A stretch of DNA of 37,090 nucleotides from Acidiferrobacterales bacterium (GCA_022340825.1 JAJDNE010000085.1:1-37090), one strand, 5' to 3'. Shown: positions 15,265 to 23,928, counted from the stretch's first letter. The notes: generated by a model not told the origin, from the letters alone. Numbers and translations: made by a program.

Positions 15265-16194
15265 TCAGACAAGGAATCCACTTTCTGTCAGCGCGTCCGC
15301 CAGGGGAGTATTTACTATCTGTTTTTGCAGCGTGCTCGCAAGCTTTTCGTCTGACAGACTGATCTCCCGCGTCCACAGGTAGCGCATTTCCACCAAGCCA
15401 CTTAGCATTACGCTGAAGGGTGACAGCAATTGAATGGCAAACCACGGAAAACGCCCTAGCTTTACTTTCTTGCCGGTCGCCTGCCGGATGGCATCAGCAA
15501 TGTCCGAAAATGTGGTTCGGTATCCCCTGAAGTGGAACACGCTAAAGGGTTCGATTTTATCCCTGACCGCCACCAATTCGGCTGTGGTGCGTGCCGCATC
15601 GGGCAGGTAGGCCCAGGTGTGAGTCAGATCCCGTGGACCGGCGGTATTCAGGACATAGCCGGTTTTTGTCTTTCTGATCAGGTGGCTCATCCAGGTGCTG
15701 GGAGCGTCAGCAGCAATAAAATCGCCCATGCGAATGATAATTACCCGGGCACCATGCTCGCTGGCCTGTTTCAGGCGTTGTTCCATTTCCACGCGCATCT
15801 GTCCACGGGAGGCCACCGGGTGAATCGGCGACTGTTCGTCGAATTCGGGACCATCCTTCGGATCAAACACATAAACATTTCCCGGAAAAACAACTGTCAG
15901 GTGGTTTTCCTCGGCTACGGTAGCGGTTGCGTTGATCAACGGCAGCACGATACCTTCCCATTTGTAATTGGGCGGATTCACGCCGTAAACGATGAGATCG
16001 ACATCTTCAGCTGCCTTTCGGACATCGTCGATATTGGCCGCATCACCGCGAATTACCTCTGCTCCGTGAAACCGGGACGGAAGCCTGGTCGGGTCACGCA
16101 TTAATGCCCGAATTGCCCAGCCCTGACGCGCCAGTGCCTGCGCCACCTGACCACCAAATCCCCCGGTAATACCCATAATAAGCGCCGTTTTCAT
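15265..16194 (-). CDS. NAD(P)-binding epimerase/reductase (extended SDR family)
   Basis: A 309-residue protein starting MKTALIMGITGGFGGQ, whose G-x-x-G-x-x-G loop marks the dinucleotide-binding site of atypical or extended short-chain dehydrogenases. A DxD-like segment (GDAANIDDV), the YGVNPPNY strand end and a tail with membrane-like helices follow; it lacks the clear YxxxK catalytic pair of classical members, so it may be an atypical NmrA-like or epimerase-like member. GAGGAGG just before the ATG at 16194 fixes the start, although the frame is open to 16296. It is divergent from a LysR gene, which is its likely regulator. Confidence 0.82.
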   Translation of the reverse strand: MKTALIMGITGGFGGQVAQALARQGWAIRALMRDPTRLPSRFHGAEVIRGDAANIDDVRKAAEDVDLIVYGVNPPNYKWEGIVLPLINATATVAEENHLTVVFPGNVYVFDPKDGPEFDEQSPIHPVASRGQMRVEMEQRLKQASEHGARVIIIRMGDFIAADAPSTWMSHLIRKTKTGYVLNTAGPRDLTHTWAYLPDAARTTAELVAVRDKIEPFSVFHFRGYRTTFSDIADAIRQATGKKVKLGRFPWFAIQLLSPFSVMLSGLVEMRYLWTREISLSDEKLASTLQKQIVNTPLADALTESGFLV

Positions 16195-16298
16195 ATCTGC
16201 CTCCTCGTCGTGACGTTGATTGGTTGAAACGTGTTGACTAGTATGGCTATCCAAAAATATATGTAGAATAGACAAAAAATCATAGTAGCTATGCAAAT
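16195..16298. promoter_or_regulatory. Divergent promoter region, reductase and LysR gene
   Basis: A 104-base AT-rich gap between divergent starts. It holds TTGACT, and several CTAT/ATAG half-sites arranged as loose dyads (for example around CTATCC...GAATAG and ATAGTAGCTAT), as expected for LysR binding between a regulator and its target. The exact operator cannot be fixed by eye. Confidence 0.4.
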
Positions 16299-17198
16299 AT
16301 GAATAACATGGATTGGGCTCTTATACGTTCTTTTCTGGCGGTTTCGCGCCTCGGCAGTGTCTCCGCCGCCGCCAGGGAATTAGCCGTTTCCCAACCTACC
16401 GTTAGCCGGGAGATCCAGGCATTGGAGAGTGCCACCGGCCTCAACCTGTTTCGCCGGACGACCCAGGGGTTGCAACTCACCGATGCTGGTCAGGCACTTG
16501 TTGACGCCGCCAGCCGCATGGAAGAAGCGGCAGACCTGTTTTCAAGACAGGCATCCGGATTGTCGGTGGAGCTGGAAGGTGATGTTCGTATTAGTGCCAA
16601 CGAGGTCGTTGGAATCTACCTGTTGCCACCGGCGATCGCCGCGTTTCGTGAACAACACCCGGGCGTCCACGTGGAGATCGTTATCTCCAATCGCGTCAGC
16701 AGCTTGAGCAAGCGCGAGGCCGATATCGCCATGCGCATGTTTCGGCCAACACAGCCGGATCTGGTAGTGCGTCGTCTGCCGGACATGGAGCTTGGTTTCT
16801 ATGCTCACGCCAACTATGTAGAAAAATATGGCGAACCTGGTTCGATCGAGGATTTTCAGCGGCACACCATAATCGGCTACGACGAAAGCATGGAATATAT
16901 CGAGGCCGCCGCCAAACTTGGCTTCACGTTTGTGCGTGATAATTTCGCCCTGCGTACCGACCACATGCTGGCGCAAATCAATCTCGCGCGCGCCGGTGCC
17001 GGAATCGTCGGTACCCATGTCGAGCTGGCAAAACACTGGCCCGAGCTGACACGTATTCTCAAGTGGGTGCCGTTGCCTGCGCTGGAGTACTGGATCGTTT
17101 GTCACCGGGATGTGCAGTACAATAGCCGCATACGTGAACTGGTGCAGTTTCTGGCTAATTGGTTCGCCGAGGACCCGTATCGACAAGCGATCGTCTGA
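16299..17198 (+). CDS. LysR-family transcriptional regulator
   Basis: A 299-residue LysR regulator: an N-terminal winged helix-turn-helix (LIRSFLAVSRLGSVSAAARELAVSQPTVSREIQALE, given here in parts as SRLGSVSAAARELAVSQ and PTVSREIQ) and a periplasmic-binding-protein-like effector domain from about residue 90 (DVRISANEVVGIYLLPP onward). Length and layout are normal. It is divergent from the NAD-binding reductase, the classic arrangement of a LysR regulator and its target gene. The effector is unknown. Confidence 0.93.
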   Translation: MNNMDWALIRSFLAVSRLGSVSAAARELAVSQPTVSREIQALESATGLNLFRRTTQGLQLTDAGQALVDAASRMEEAADLFSRQASGLSVELEGDVRISANEVVGIYLLPPAIAAFREQHPGVHVEIVISNRVSSLSKREADIAMRMFRPTQPDLVVRRLPDMELGFYAHANYVEKYGEPGSIEDFQRHTIIGYDESMEYIEAAAKLGFTFVRDNFALRTDHMLAQINLARAGAGIVGTHVELAKHWPELTRILKWVPLPALEYWIVCHRDVQYNSRIRELVQFLANWFAEDPYRQAIV

Positions 17199-17265
17199 TC
17201 GCCGGGTAAGAATATCATTTCGCCACAAGCAAATTGGCCCTGTCTTTTTTCAGGAGGTAACGCAT

Positions 17266-17604
17266 ATGAAGCAGTCTCAGAATTTAATCTCGATAGCGTC
17301 ACTCTTATTTATATTAATGACATTGACGGCGTGCAGCGCGGTCAGGGTGGGGGAAGATTTTGACGTACAACTATTTGAGAAGCACGTACAGCAAAATGTT
17401 TCGACCAAAGGCGATATTAAAAAGTGGTTGGGAAATCCCGGCAGTACCGGCGTGGTGATGAATTCAGACGGCAGTCGACAGGAAAAGTGGGTTTATTTCT
17501 ATGGAACCGGAAGTGTCGGTGGTAAGACAGCCGCTACCATCAAGTTACTGGAAGTACAGTTTGACGAGAGCGGAAAGGTGACCAGCTACAACTGGTCGCA
17601 GTAG
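17266..17604 (+). CDS. Small lipoprotein with BamE/SmpA-like domain
   Basis: A 112-residue lipoprotein. AGGAGG at 17252-17257 sets the ATG at 17266; the frame upstream (open from 17110) overlaps the LysR gene and is not used. The signal peptide ends in the lipobox LTAC (Cys23). The mature part has the SmpA/OmlA-like pattern: V..NVSTKGDIKKWLGNPGS, then EKWVYFYG and LLEVQFDESGKVTSY. BamE itself stabilises the outer membrane assembly machine; this copy is more likely one of the many unassigned relatives. Confidence 0.8.
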   Translation: MKQSQNLISIASLLFILMTLTACSAVRVGEDFDVQLFEKHVQQNVSTKGDIKKWLGNPGSTGVVMNSDGSRQEKWVYFYGTGSVGGKTAATIKLLEVQFDESGKVTSYNWSQ

Positions 17605-17668
17605 CTAGAAATTGCGTAAAAAGGGAAATTGTAAAAGCACATAAAACATATAATAAGGAGCGAACAGG

Positions 17669-18343
17669 ATGAAATTCGTGAAGGGAGTTGTAACCATATT
17701 GGTATTTTCGATATCCGCCGCTGCATCAGCCGGTGCGCTGGATATGCTGAAGGCAGCCAAGACTGCAAACGAGGGATATGGCGCCTACCAGTCCGGCCAG
17801 ACCATTGCCGGCATGGAGAACGCAAAACCGATTTTTACCGGTGTGAAGCGGGTCTATGTTGTTTCCAGGACGTCACCAGGCAAAGGGTCTACCGGTGCGA
17901 TGAATGTGCTGGTGGAAAAGGTTGTCTGCGACAACATCGATCGCATCGTCGACAACCTGGATGATTACGATATGGAGGGAGCCGAGCCGAAGTGCAGCGC
18001 TGGTATGCCATCAAAGGCAAGCAAGAAAAAGGAAGTACTGATGCTGATAAACCAGACCGGTGACAGTAGTAGCATCAACCTGACGGTCGAATACAAGGAT
18101 CGAGCCAGCAATGAAACCCTAAAGACCCTGACCGTGGCACCAGCAGAAAATTATTACATCGCAGTATCCTCACTAATCGACGATCTGCACAACGACATGG
18201 TGATTTCCAGCCGTACCAACAATCCGCTGACACTGAAAAAGTGGCCCAAGCGTTTCTCGAAATACAGCAAGAAGAAGAAACACCGCGAGGTCGACATGAA
18301 ACGCAAGGAGAAAAAACAGCTTGAGGCAAACGAAGCGAAATAG
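17669..18343 (+). CDS. Exported lysine-rich protein, unknown
   Basis: A 224-residue protein with a signal peptide (VVTILVFSISAAASA) and a mature chain containing a MLKAAKTANEGYGAYQSGQ segment, a central beta-rich domain (VKRVYVVSRTSPGKGS, LMLINQTGDSSSINLTVEY) and a strongly basic C-terminal tail rich in Lys and Arg. AAGGAG stands at the right distance before the ATG. Two cysteines (in VVCDN and EPKCSAG) could form a disulfide. I do not recognise the family. It is separated from the preceding lipoprotein by 64 bases in the same direction. Confidence 0.65.
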   Translation: MKFVKGVVTILVFSISAAASAGALDMLKAAKTANEGYGAYQSGQTIAGMENAKPIFTGVKRVYVVSRTSPGKGSTGAMNVLVEKVVCDNIDRIVDNLDDYDMEGAEPKCSAGMPSKASKKKEVLMLINQTGDSSSINLTVEYKDRASNETLKTLTVAPAENYYIAVSSLIDDLHNDMVISSRTNNPLTLKKWPKRFSKYSKKKKHREVDMKRKEKKQLEANEAK

Positions 18344-18393
18344 GGCATTTTTCGGGATAGCGGACGACAGAAGCAGGTTCGCGGGACAGGTGA

Positions 18394-19038
18394 ATGAAGA
18401 CTGACGTTTCACAACTACGTCAACAATACATGGCCGAAGGCTTGTCCCGTGACGCACTGGATCCAGACCCGGTCCGGCAGTTCGCGCAGTGGTACGAACA
18501 GTTGCACCAGGCTGATATTTTTGAGCCTTCGGCCATGACCGTTGCCACGGTGTCGCCAGACGGACAACCCTACCTGCGCACAGTATTGCTAAAACTGTTC
18601 GACGAGAGCGGTTTCGTTTTTTATACAAATTATGGAAGTCGAAAGGCGAAACACATAGAGACCAACCCCAGGGTTGGTCTTCTATTCGCCTGGGTACCAC
18701 TGGCGCGCCAGGTAAAAATTACAGGTATTGCCGAGAAAGTGCCGACAGCGGAATCACTGAAATACTTTGCCACGAGGCCACGTGGCAGCCAAATTGGCGC
18801 GTGGGCATCAGCACAGAGCGAGATCGTCAGCTCGCGTTCTATGCTGGAGGCCAAGTTCGAGGAACTGAAACAGAAGTTCTCCCAGGGCGAAGTGCCACTT
18901 CCGGAGTTCTGGGGCGGTTACCGGGTCGTACCACAGAGTATCGAATTCTGGCAGGGTCGTGACAATCGTCTGCACGACCGGTTTATCTATACAAGAAAAG
19001 AATCCGGCGACTGGCAAATCGCCCGTCTGGCCCCATAG
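18394..19038 (+). CDS. pdxH: Pyridoxamine/pyridoxine 5'-phosphate oxidase
   Basis: A 214-residue FMN oxidase of vitamin B6 biosynthesis and salvage, forming pyridoxal phosphate from PNP or PMP with oxygen. Recognisable segments in order: EPSAMTVATVSPDGQPYLRTVLLK, FVFYTNYGSRKAKHIETNPR (FMN phosphate binding), WASAQSEIVSSR, LPEFWGGYRVVPQSIEFWQG and the C-terminal IARLAP, matching the family's RLxP ending. Length is normal. It is a housekeeping gene placed in an accessory neighbourhood. AGGTG precedes the ATG. Confidence 0.96.
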   Translation: MKTDVSQLRQQYMAEGLSRDALDPDPVRQFAQWYEQLHQADIFEPSAMTVATVSPDGQPYLRTVLLKLFDESGFVFYTNYGSRKAKHIETNPRVGLLFAWVPLARQVKITGIAEKVPTAESLKYFATRPRGSQIGAWASAQSEIVSSRSMLEAKFEELKQKFSQGEVPLPEFWGGYRVVPQSIEFWQGRDNRLHDRFIYTRKESGDWQIARLAP

Positions 19039-19049
19039 CTGGTTGGCGG

Positions 19050-19715
19050 CTACTTGTTGTCCAGATAACGGCTGTCGTCAAAGCTACTTACCCATTCAGG
19101 TCGGTAGGCAATAAACACGCTCATCAACATGCCAGTAATAAATGCCTCCGGCAGCATCGCCAGTGGCACATATCGTGTGTAATTCTGCCAGAGGTATTCC
19201 CAGGTATAGGCGCCGCTCATCCAGTGAACTGCGCTGGTAGCGAACACCACCGCTGCAATGGCGATGGCTGCCCCGAAAAAAGCGCAGACGAATATATAGA
19301 TAAAAAAATTGTTTGGAAGACGTGAATCAGACGCGCGAAAAATAGCGTGAGTCACCAAAGACGGTAGTGCTCCAACAAGCACAGTGTTGATTGGCAGCGC
19401 CAGCCAGGAAGTTCCTGCATAAATAGTATGTGCCGCGAGCACAACTGCGATGGCAAGCGTGGCAAACTCCCAACCGAACATCAACGTCAACAGGGTTGCG
19501 CCCACAATGTGAATATCGAGACCGGGAGCCAAACCGGCGCGTAGTGTCCACAGCACCATGATTCCAACCGTGATACCCAGCAATATATTCAACGATTCGG
19601 TTTCTTTTAGATGAAACCAGGGTGCGCGATAGATTGCGATAGCAACCACGATCACAGAAACCAGGTAAAAGACGATCAGTAGCGACATCGATAGATGTGA
19701 TGCAAGTATATTCAT
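19050..19715 (-). CDS. CbiM-like membrane protein (COG3235 type)
   Basis: A protein of about 221 residues with six or seven membrane segments, resembling the stand-alone relatives of the cobalt/nickel ECF transporter S-component CbiM: AGLAPGLDIHIVGATLLTLMFGWEFA has the conserved early His, and MLPEAFITGMLMSVF resembles the C-terminal end of the family. CbiM captures a metal ion, but no CbiN, CbiQ or CbiO partner lies nearby, so a metal role is uncertain. The ATG at 19715 has AGGCGA before it; the longer frame starts with an unsupported TTG. Confidence 0.75.
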   Translation of the reverse strand: MNILASHLSMSLLIVFYLVSVIVVAIAIYRAPWFHLKETESLNILLGITVGIMVLWTLRAGLAPGLDIHIVGATLLTLMFGWEFATLAIAVVLAAHTIYAGTSWLALPINTVLVGALPSLVTHAIFRASDSRLPNNFFIYIFVCAFFGAAIAIAAVVFATSAVHWMSGAYTWEYLWQNYTRYVPLAMLPEAFITGMLMSVFIAYRPEWVSSFDDSRYLDNK

Positions 19716-19793
19716 TCGCCTATTTAATCGGTCGATTCGAGCTGTCGTCAATGGCTAATGTGGTACAAGGCAATTACCTTGTTGATTCACCAT

Positions 19794-19818
19794 AAAAAAA
19801 GCCCCGCCGAAGCGGGGC
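19794..19818 (-). terminator. Rho-independent terminator of the small lipoprotein gene
   Basis: A 7 bp GC stem (19801-19807 with 19812-19818, loop CGAA) with seven A on its left, which is a seven-U tail when read leftward. It follows the stop of the lipoprotein gene at 19849. Confidence 0.9.
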
Positions 19819-19848
19819 CAATTTTGAGTCATACCCTGGGAGGTATAT

Positions 19849-20166
19849 TTAATCGAGATAATTGACAGTGGCATTGGCTTCGGCCATCGCCTGTGCCTGG
19901 GCCAATTCACTATGGTCCTTGGCCTTCTTGGCCAGCTTCATGGCCTTTTCCCAGTCTCCTTCTTCAGCAGCCTTCTTGGCGTCGGTCAGTGCATCGTCGG
20001 CAGTCGACCAGGCGTGGTCCATCATCGCGCTTTTATCGAAGGCGGCCTGGGCTTCACCCAGCACACGCTCGTAATTGGTTTTGTTTGGCGTATCAGTAGT
20101 TGCGCAGCCGGCGGATACCAGTGCGATTGCGATTACAGGTATTACAGTAGAAAACAGGTTCTTCAC
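19849..20166 (-). CDS. Small helical lipoprotein, SoxXA-binding-protein-like
   Basis: A lipoprotein of about 105 residues: signal peptide ending SAGC (Cys21), then a largely alpha-helical, Ala/Lys/Glu-rich domain (AQAAFDKSAMMDHAWSTADD, LTDAKKAAEEGDWEKAMKLA) resembling the SoxXA-binding protein (SoxK) family of sulfur oxidisers. It starts with GTG at 20164-20166, because AAGGAGA precedes it at a good distance. No sox genes are nearby, so the resemblance may be only to a shared helical fold. It ends at a strong terminator. Confidence 0.7.
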   Translation of the reverse strand: MKNLFSTVIPVIAIALVSAGCATTDTPNKTNYERVLGEAQAAFDKSAMMDHAWSTADDALTDAKKAAEEGDWEKAMKLAKKAKDHSELAQAQAMAEANATVNYLD

Positions 20167-20299
20167 GACGATTCTCCTTACGTGTCTTGCCGTCAAAGTA
20201 GTGGAAGTATTGCGGCCAGAAACAGGAAGGAAAATTGAAATTTATCGATCTTTACGATTGATAACGGTAATCATCACCGTCGCTTATTGGCGGCTGGCG

Positions 20300-20974
20300 C
20301 TAGAAGCTGATCGTGTCAAAACTGCTAAATTGCGGGTGGTCTGCTTCCGGATCCGGTGCCTGTTCGCGAACCAGCCAGCAGGTCTGCATGCCAGCCGCCC
20401 TGGCAGCGTCGAGTTCTTGCCTGATGTCAGAAAGAAACAGGATCTCTTCGGACGGCAGGTCCAGCTCGCGGGCAATCTCCTGATAACTTTCCGGCTCCTG
20501 CTTGTGACCGATGTGGGTGTCGAAGTAACCGCTAAACAGTGGTGTGAGGTCGCCGTAGTCGGTATGGGCAAATAGCAGTTTCTGGGCATAGATGGATCCG
20601 GAGGAGTAGACGTAGAGCCTGATACCCAGTTCGTGCCACTGGCGGAGTTTGTTTACTGCATCCGCATAAATATGGCCGGTGTAATCGCCATTGCGATAAC
20701 CTTGCTCCCAGATAAGGCCTTGCAGGGATTTAAGCGGTGTAACTTTCCGATCTTCATCAATCCATCGGATCAGCTGATCCAGCACTTTGTCATCATCGAG
20801 GCCGCCACCCGCCTCGACATTGGCCTGATCCAGTAATTCGCGGACTGAGGCATCATCCTTGTGTTGATGAACGAAATCGGCCAGGTGTTCCCTGGCATAG
20901 GGAAACAGCACATCTTTGACAAATGAAAGCGAAGAAGTGGTTCCCTCGATATCAGTAACGATTGCTTTGATCAT
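20300..20974 (-). CDS. mtnC: Enolase-phosphatase E1 (methionine salvage)
   Basis: A 224-residue HAD-superfamily enzyme starting with DIEGTTSS, where the first Asp is the nucleophile, followed by VYSSGS (motif II) and LFLSDIRQELDAARAAGM (motif III/IV). MtnC enolises 2,3-diketo-5-methylthiopentyl-1-phosphate and removes its phosphate, giving acireductone. Its start overlaps the stop of mtnD by 4 bases, so it is the last gene of the mtnB-mtnD-mtnC run. mtnA and mtnK, for the earlier steps, are not in the window. Confidence 0.96.
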   Translation of the reverse strand: MIKAIVTDIEGTTSSLSFVKDVLFPYAREHLADFVHQHKDDASVRELLDQANVEAGGGLDDDKVLDQLIRWIDEDRKVTPLKSLQGLIWEQGYRNGDYTGHIYADAVNKLRQWHELGIRLYVYSSGSIYAQKLLFAHTDYGDLTPLFSGYFDTHIGHKQEPESYQEIARELDLPSEEILFLSDIRQELDAARAAGMQTCWLVREQAPDPEADHPQFSSFDTISF

Positions 20975-21528
20975 GCATGGCCTGTCAGCTGATCAAACGT
21001 TGGGAATTGCCCGGCAATCTTGCTACCAGTGAAGTTGCCGACCCAGCCCTCGGGCGTGGTGAAAAATCGTATGCACTTGAATTCGGGTTGTTCACCCATG
21101 TCAAACCAGTGCGTGGTATTGGCCGGTACCGAGATCAGGTCGCCCTTTTCGCACAGCACGGCATAGACATGATCATTCTTGTGAATATAGAAAATACCGC
21201 TGCCATCGACGAAGAAGCGAATCTCGAAGTCGTCATGCGTATGTTCATCCAGAAACTTTGCGCGCATCTCTGCTTTCTGCGGATGATCCGGGCCGAGTGC
21301 GACCACGTCGACGGTGGTGAAGCCGTGGGCGTTATTCAGGCGCTCAATGTCTTCCTTGTAGGCATCCAGGATTGCCAGCTGGTCGGCATTGGCGGAAAGC
21401 GGTTGATCCGCCTGCCACTGCTCGAATTGCACGCCGATAGCAGAAAGGCGATCGGTAATCTCCTGGTACTCGGTAAAGTCTTCATGGCTGTTTGGATTGG
21501 TATCCTGAAAAATGGTCAAGCGGCTCAT
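20971..21528 (-). CDS. mtnD: Acireductone dioxygenase
   Basis: A 185-residue cupin enzyme whose metal ligands are visible: HTHDDFEIRFF (H-x-H-x4-E) and the His of NTTHWFDMG. With iron it forms the keto acid precursor of methionine plus formate; with nickel a dead-end product. The length is normal. It overlaps mtnC by 4 bases and mtnB by 4 bases, so the three are translationally coupled. Confidence 0.96.
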   Translation of the reverse strand: MSRLTIFQDTNPNSHEDFTEYQEITDRLSAIGVQFEQWQADQPLSANADQLAILDAYKEDIERLNNAHGFTTVDVVALGPDHPQKAEMRAKFLDEHTHDDFEIRFFVDGSGIFYIHKNDHVYAVLCEKGDLISVPANTTHWFDMGEQPEFKCIRFFTTPEGWVGNFTGSKIAGQFPTFDQLTGHA

Positions 21529-22136
21529 GGTTTTTCTACCTCGCGTAGTTTCAGTTCACAGGCAAACAGGAATTCAAATGCTTCCAGGTGACGCATGGTT
21601 TCCTTGATATCGTGGCCCCATGTGTAAAGACCATGACCGGCAATGAGATAGCCGTGTATCGGCGGGTGATTATCCATATATTCATCAACGAGCTTTGCCA
21701 GTCGGGGAATGTCCTGGTCGTTGGGGAAAACCGGCACGGTGATTGACGATTCGTGCGAATCAATCCCCCGAAATGCCTTCAGCAATTCGTAGTCCTGAAG
21801 TTTCACCTCACCCGGATACAGGCGTGAAATCAAAGTCGCGTTCATTGAGTGTGTATGCAAGATTGCACCGACGTCGGGGAATCTGCGATACAGCTGGCAA
21901 TGGAGAATGGTTTCTGCAGATGGTTTCTTGCCACTCTCGAGAGGTTGCCCGTCCAGGTCGGCACGCAGGATGCCGTCGCGGGTCAATTCACCCTTGTGCC
22001 AGCCGGAAGCCGTTATCGCCATCTCATCGTCGCCAAGGCGCGTGGAAAAATTGCCGCTGGTCGCGGGCACCCAACCCTTGTCATGGAGAATGCGGCCCGC
22101 CTCAATCAGGGCGTCGGCGCTGTCAGCTAAACTCAT
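21525..22136 (-). CDS. mtnB: Methylthioribulose-1-phosphate dehydratase
   Basis: A 203-residue class II aldolase-fold enzyme. The zinc ligands are seen as HTHS and the later His of AGHGLYTWG; TSGNFSTRL is the phosphate-binding turn. It dehydrates 5-methylthioribulose-1-phosphate. The chosen ATG at 22136 starts MSLADSADALIEAGR, which fits the family; the open frame continues upstream to 22244 with no family similarity. It is the first gene of the coupled mtnBDC group. Confidence 0.94.
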   Translation of the reverse strand: MSLADSADALIEAGRILHDKGWVPATSGNFSTRLGDDEMAITASGWHKGELTRDGILRADLDGQPLESGKKPSAETILHCQLYRRFPDVGAILHTHSMNATLISRLYPGEVKLQDYELLKAFRGIDSHESSITVPVFPNDQDIPRLAKLVDEYMDNHPPIHGYLIAGHGLYTWGHDIKETMRHLEAFEFLFACELKLREVEKP

Positions 22137-22226
22137 ATTGTATCCGTGTGTGCAATAGAGAACGAATGCTAGCACACACCTGATCGACCGACAGTCCCCG
22201 GCAAACAGCGAGTTGCTGTTCCAGAT

Positions 22227-22255
22227 AAAAAAAGGGGCAGCCATCTGGCTGCCCC
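22227..22255 (-). terminator. Rho-independent terminator of the PhoX-like gene
   Basis: A 9 bp stem (22234-22242 with 22247-22255, loop ATCT) preceded by seven A, which read leftward is a seven-U tail. It lies downstream of the leftward PhoX-like gene and just upstream of mtnB, insulating the two. Confidence 0.92.
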
Positions 22256-22296
22256 CAAGGTCCGATAGCAGGGGAGGCTATCAGGCAGTAAGCCAG

Positions 22297-23616
22297 TCAA
22301 TGATTATCATGAAACCAGTGGCCATGGCCGGCACGGGTAATCGCCCAGGTACCGTCACCGTCCGGTGCAGCAGAGTGCTGGATGTTGACGTACAGGGTGC
22401 GCGGATCCAGAGGGCTGAAGTAGATGCCCGTTCCCTCTGCTTCCGGGTCGGTCAGGGATGCAAACAACTCAACCTGCTTTGATGCGCCGAACTCGTTGGT
22501 TTTAGTGCTGGCAAACCAGATATCGGAAGGAACATTATCCTCGATGATAACCAGGCTTCCGTCCGGAGCTTCCGCCAGGTTATCGACACTATCCCAGCCT
22601 GACTGGTGATTGGCGTCGCCTGGTCGACCAATCTCAACGGGTACGTTAACACCGGGTTTGATGAAATTGGTTACGGCCATGGTTTTCAGGTTGACGGCGA
22701 TTACACGAGCTTCGTAAACCTCTTTACCGGTTCCCTGTGCGCGAGGACCTTCCGTTACCGCGACATAAAGTGTGTCATCGATAATTTCCACGTCTTCGGG
22801 GCGTTGATAACTGGTACCACCGGCCGAAGTGCCTGACTCGCGAGCATTGAACGGATCAATTGGGCCAACCCAACTACCCTGGCCAACGCCATCCAGACCG
22901 TTCACCTTGAGTGCATACAGCTTGCCGGAGGACAGGTCGCCGAAAGTGTCAGGAACAAACTTGTAAACGCCGCCACCGCAAGGGGTACCCAGGGAGCAAC
23001 CCTGAGATTCGCCGCGGTGCTCGTCCACAACGTAGACGTTGCCACCCGAGTCCACATCGATACCTTCATGGGCAAGACGACCAACAGCGGGGCGATCAAT
23101 CACCTCATCTGCTTTCATCAGGTCGTTTGAATTCAGCTTGATTTCGAACAAACGGCCGCCTTCAACCTCTTCCGCAATCAGTACTGTTCCCCATGGCGTC
23201 CAGCGAATGCCGTCAACAGCATTCCAGGTAGGATCCTGCGCCAGCACTTTGGTATTTCCGGTCTTGAGATCAACCACCGATACTGCGCCGCCTTCGGGTT
23301 CTCCACGGACCTCGTGGGTGCGGTACATGTAGCGACCGGCATCCTTACCCGTTTCGTTTACGGTATTCATGTCATTCCAGTCGTCACGACTGGCATCGTA
23401 AATATTTAATGCTGACTCGCCGGAAACCAGGCGCTGGGTAAAACCGTATGGTAGTTTCCATGGTGCGGTTGCATTCCAGTCATTGCTATTGGCGGATGAA
23501 TCAATCGGCTTGAAGCTGAAGTTGTATCCCTTGTCTGCAAGCGCATTGCCGGTGAATGCAATGGAGCCCGCGATGGCCACCGTCGAAACAGCAGCAATCA
23601 CTTTTTTTCTTAGCAT
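22297..23616 (-). CDS. Exported PhoX/DUF839-like beta-propeller protein
   Basis: A 439-residue exported protein with a Sec-type signal peptide (VIAAVSTVAIAGSIAFTGNALA). The mature chain has the DUF839/PhoX layout: AGRYMYRTHEV, WGTVLIAEEVEGG, HEGIDVDSGGNVYVVDE, SYQRPEDVEI....LYVAVTEG, SLVIIEDN and LYVNIQHSA, corresponding to blades with acidic metal ligands. PhoX proteins are calcium- and iron-dependent alkaline phosphatases; many DUF839 proteins are not tested. A PhoX-type twin-arginine signal is absent, and the chain ends in the unusual His-rich GHGHWFHDNH. AGAGGAA before the ATG supports the start. Confidence 0.8.
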   Translation of the reverse strand: MLRKKVIAAVSTVAIAGSIAFTGNALADKGYNFSFKPIDSSANSNDWNATAPWKLPYGFTQRLVSGESALNIYDASRDDWNDMNTVNETGKDAGRYMYRTHEVRGEPEGGAVSVVDLKTGNTKVLAQDPTWNAVDGIRWTPWGTVLIAEEVEGGRLFEIKLNSNDLMKADEVIDRPAVGRLAHEGIDVDSGGNVYVVDEHRGESQGCSLGTPCGGGVYKFVPDTFGDLSSGKLYALKVNGLDGVGQGSWVGPIDPFNARESGTSAGGTSYQRPEDVEIIDDTLYVAVTEGPRAQGTGKEVYEARVIAVNLKTMAVTNFIKPGVNVPVEIGRPGDANHQSGWDSVDNLAEAPDGSLVIIEDNVPSDIWFASTKTNEFGASKQVELFASLTDPEAEGTGIYFSPLDPRTLYVNIQHSAAPDGDGTWAITRAGHGHWFHDNH

Positions 23617-23928
23617 TTTTCCGTTCCTCTCTAGATGTTAGTTGATGGGGGAAAGCTCTAACTGGTTAATCAAGACCAGTAGTCAGCGATGCGGTGTTGG
23701 CCGGCTCGCTGACCGTAGAGGAGTATGGTTGTCTGATGTGTAATTCGGTTTAAAAAAAAGTGATAGTTTTGTTTCTTCCGTTTCCTAAGTGGAGGAGAAA
23801 TTAGGGAATTATTTATGCCGGTAGAATTACGCGAAAGATTCATAAACCATCGCAACTGGCCCAGTTGTTTTGCATTTTGATTGCAGTGGTAACATTCGGA
23901 ACTGGTTTGGGGAGACAGGTGCGCTTAA
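23617..23928. promoter_or_regulatory. Divergent intergenic region
   Basis: 312 bases between the divergent PhoX-like and YceI genes. The middle (about 23745-23820) is AT-rich with an A8 tract and GGAGGAG, and is where promoters would be expected. I checked for short genes; only peptides of about 20 residues without conserved character were found. No Pho-box-like repeat that I would defend is visible. Confidence 0.4.

Noticed and set aside
17110-17265. Longer N-terminus of the BamE-like lipoprotein
   Set aside because: It overlaps the LysR gene, and the AGGAGG plus lipoprotein signal place the start at 17266.
23820-23880. 21-codon peptide between the PhoX-like and YceI genes
   Set aside because: No ribosome site at the right distance, no hydrophobic or conserved character; chance frame.
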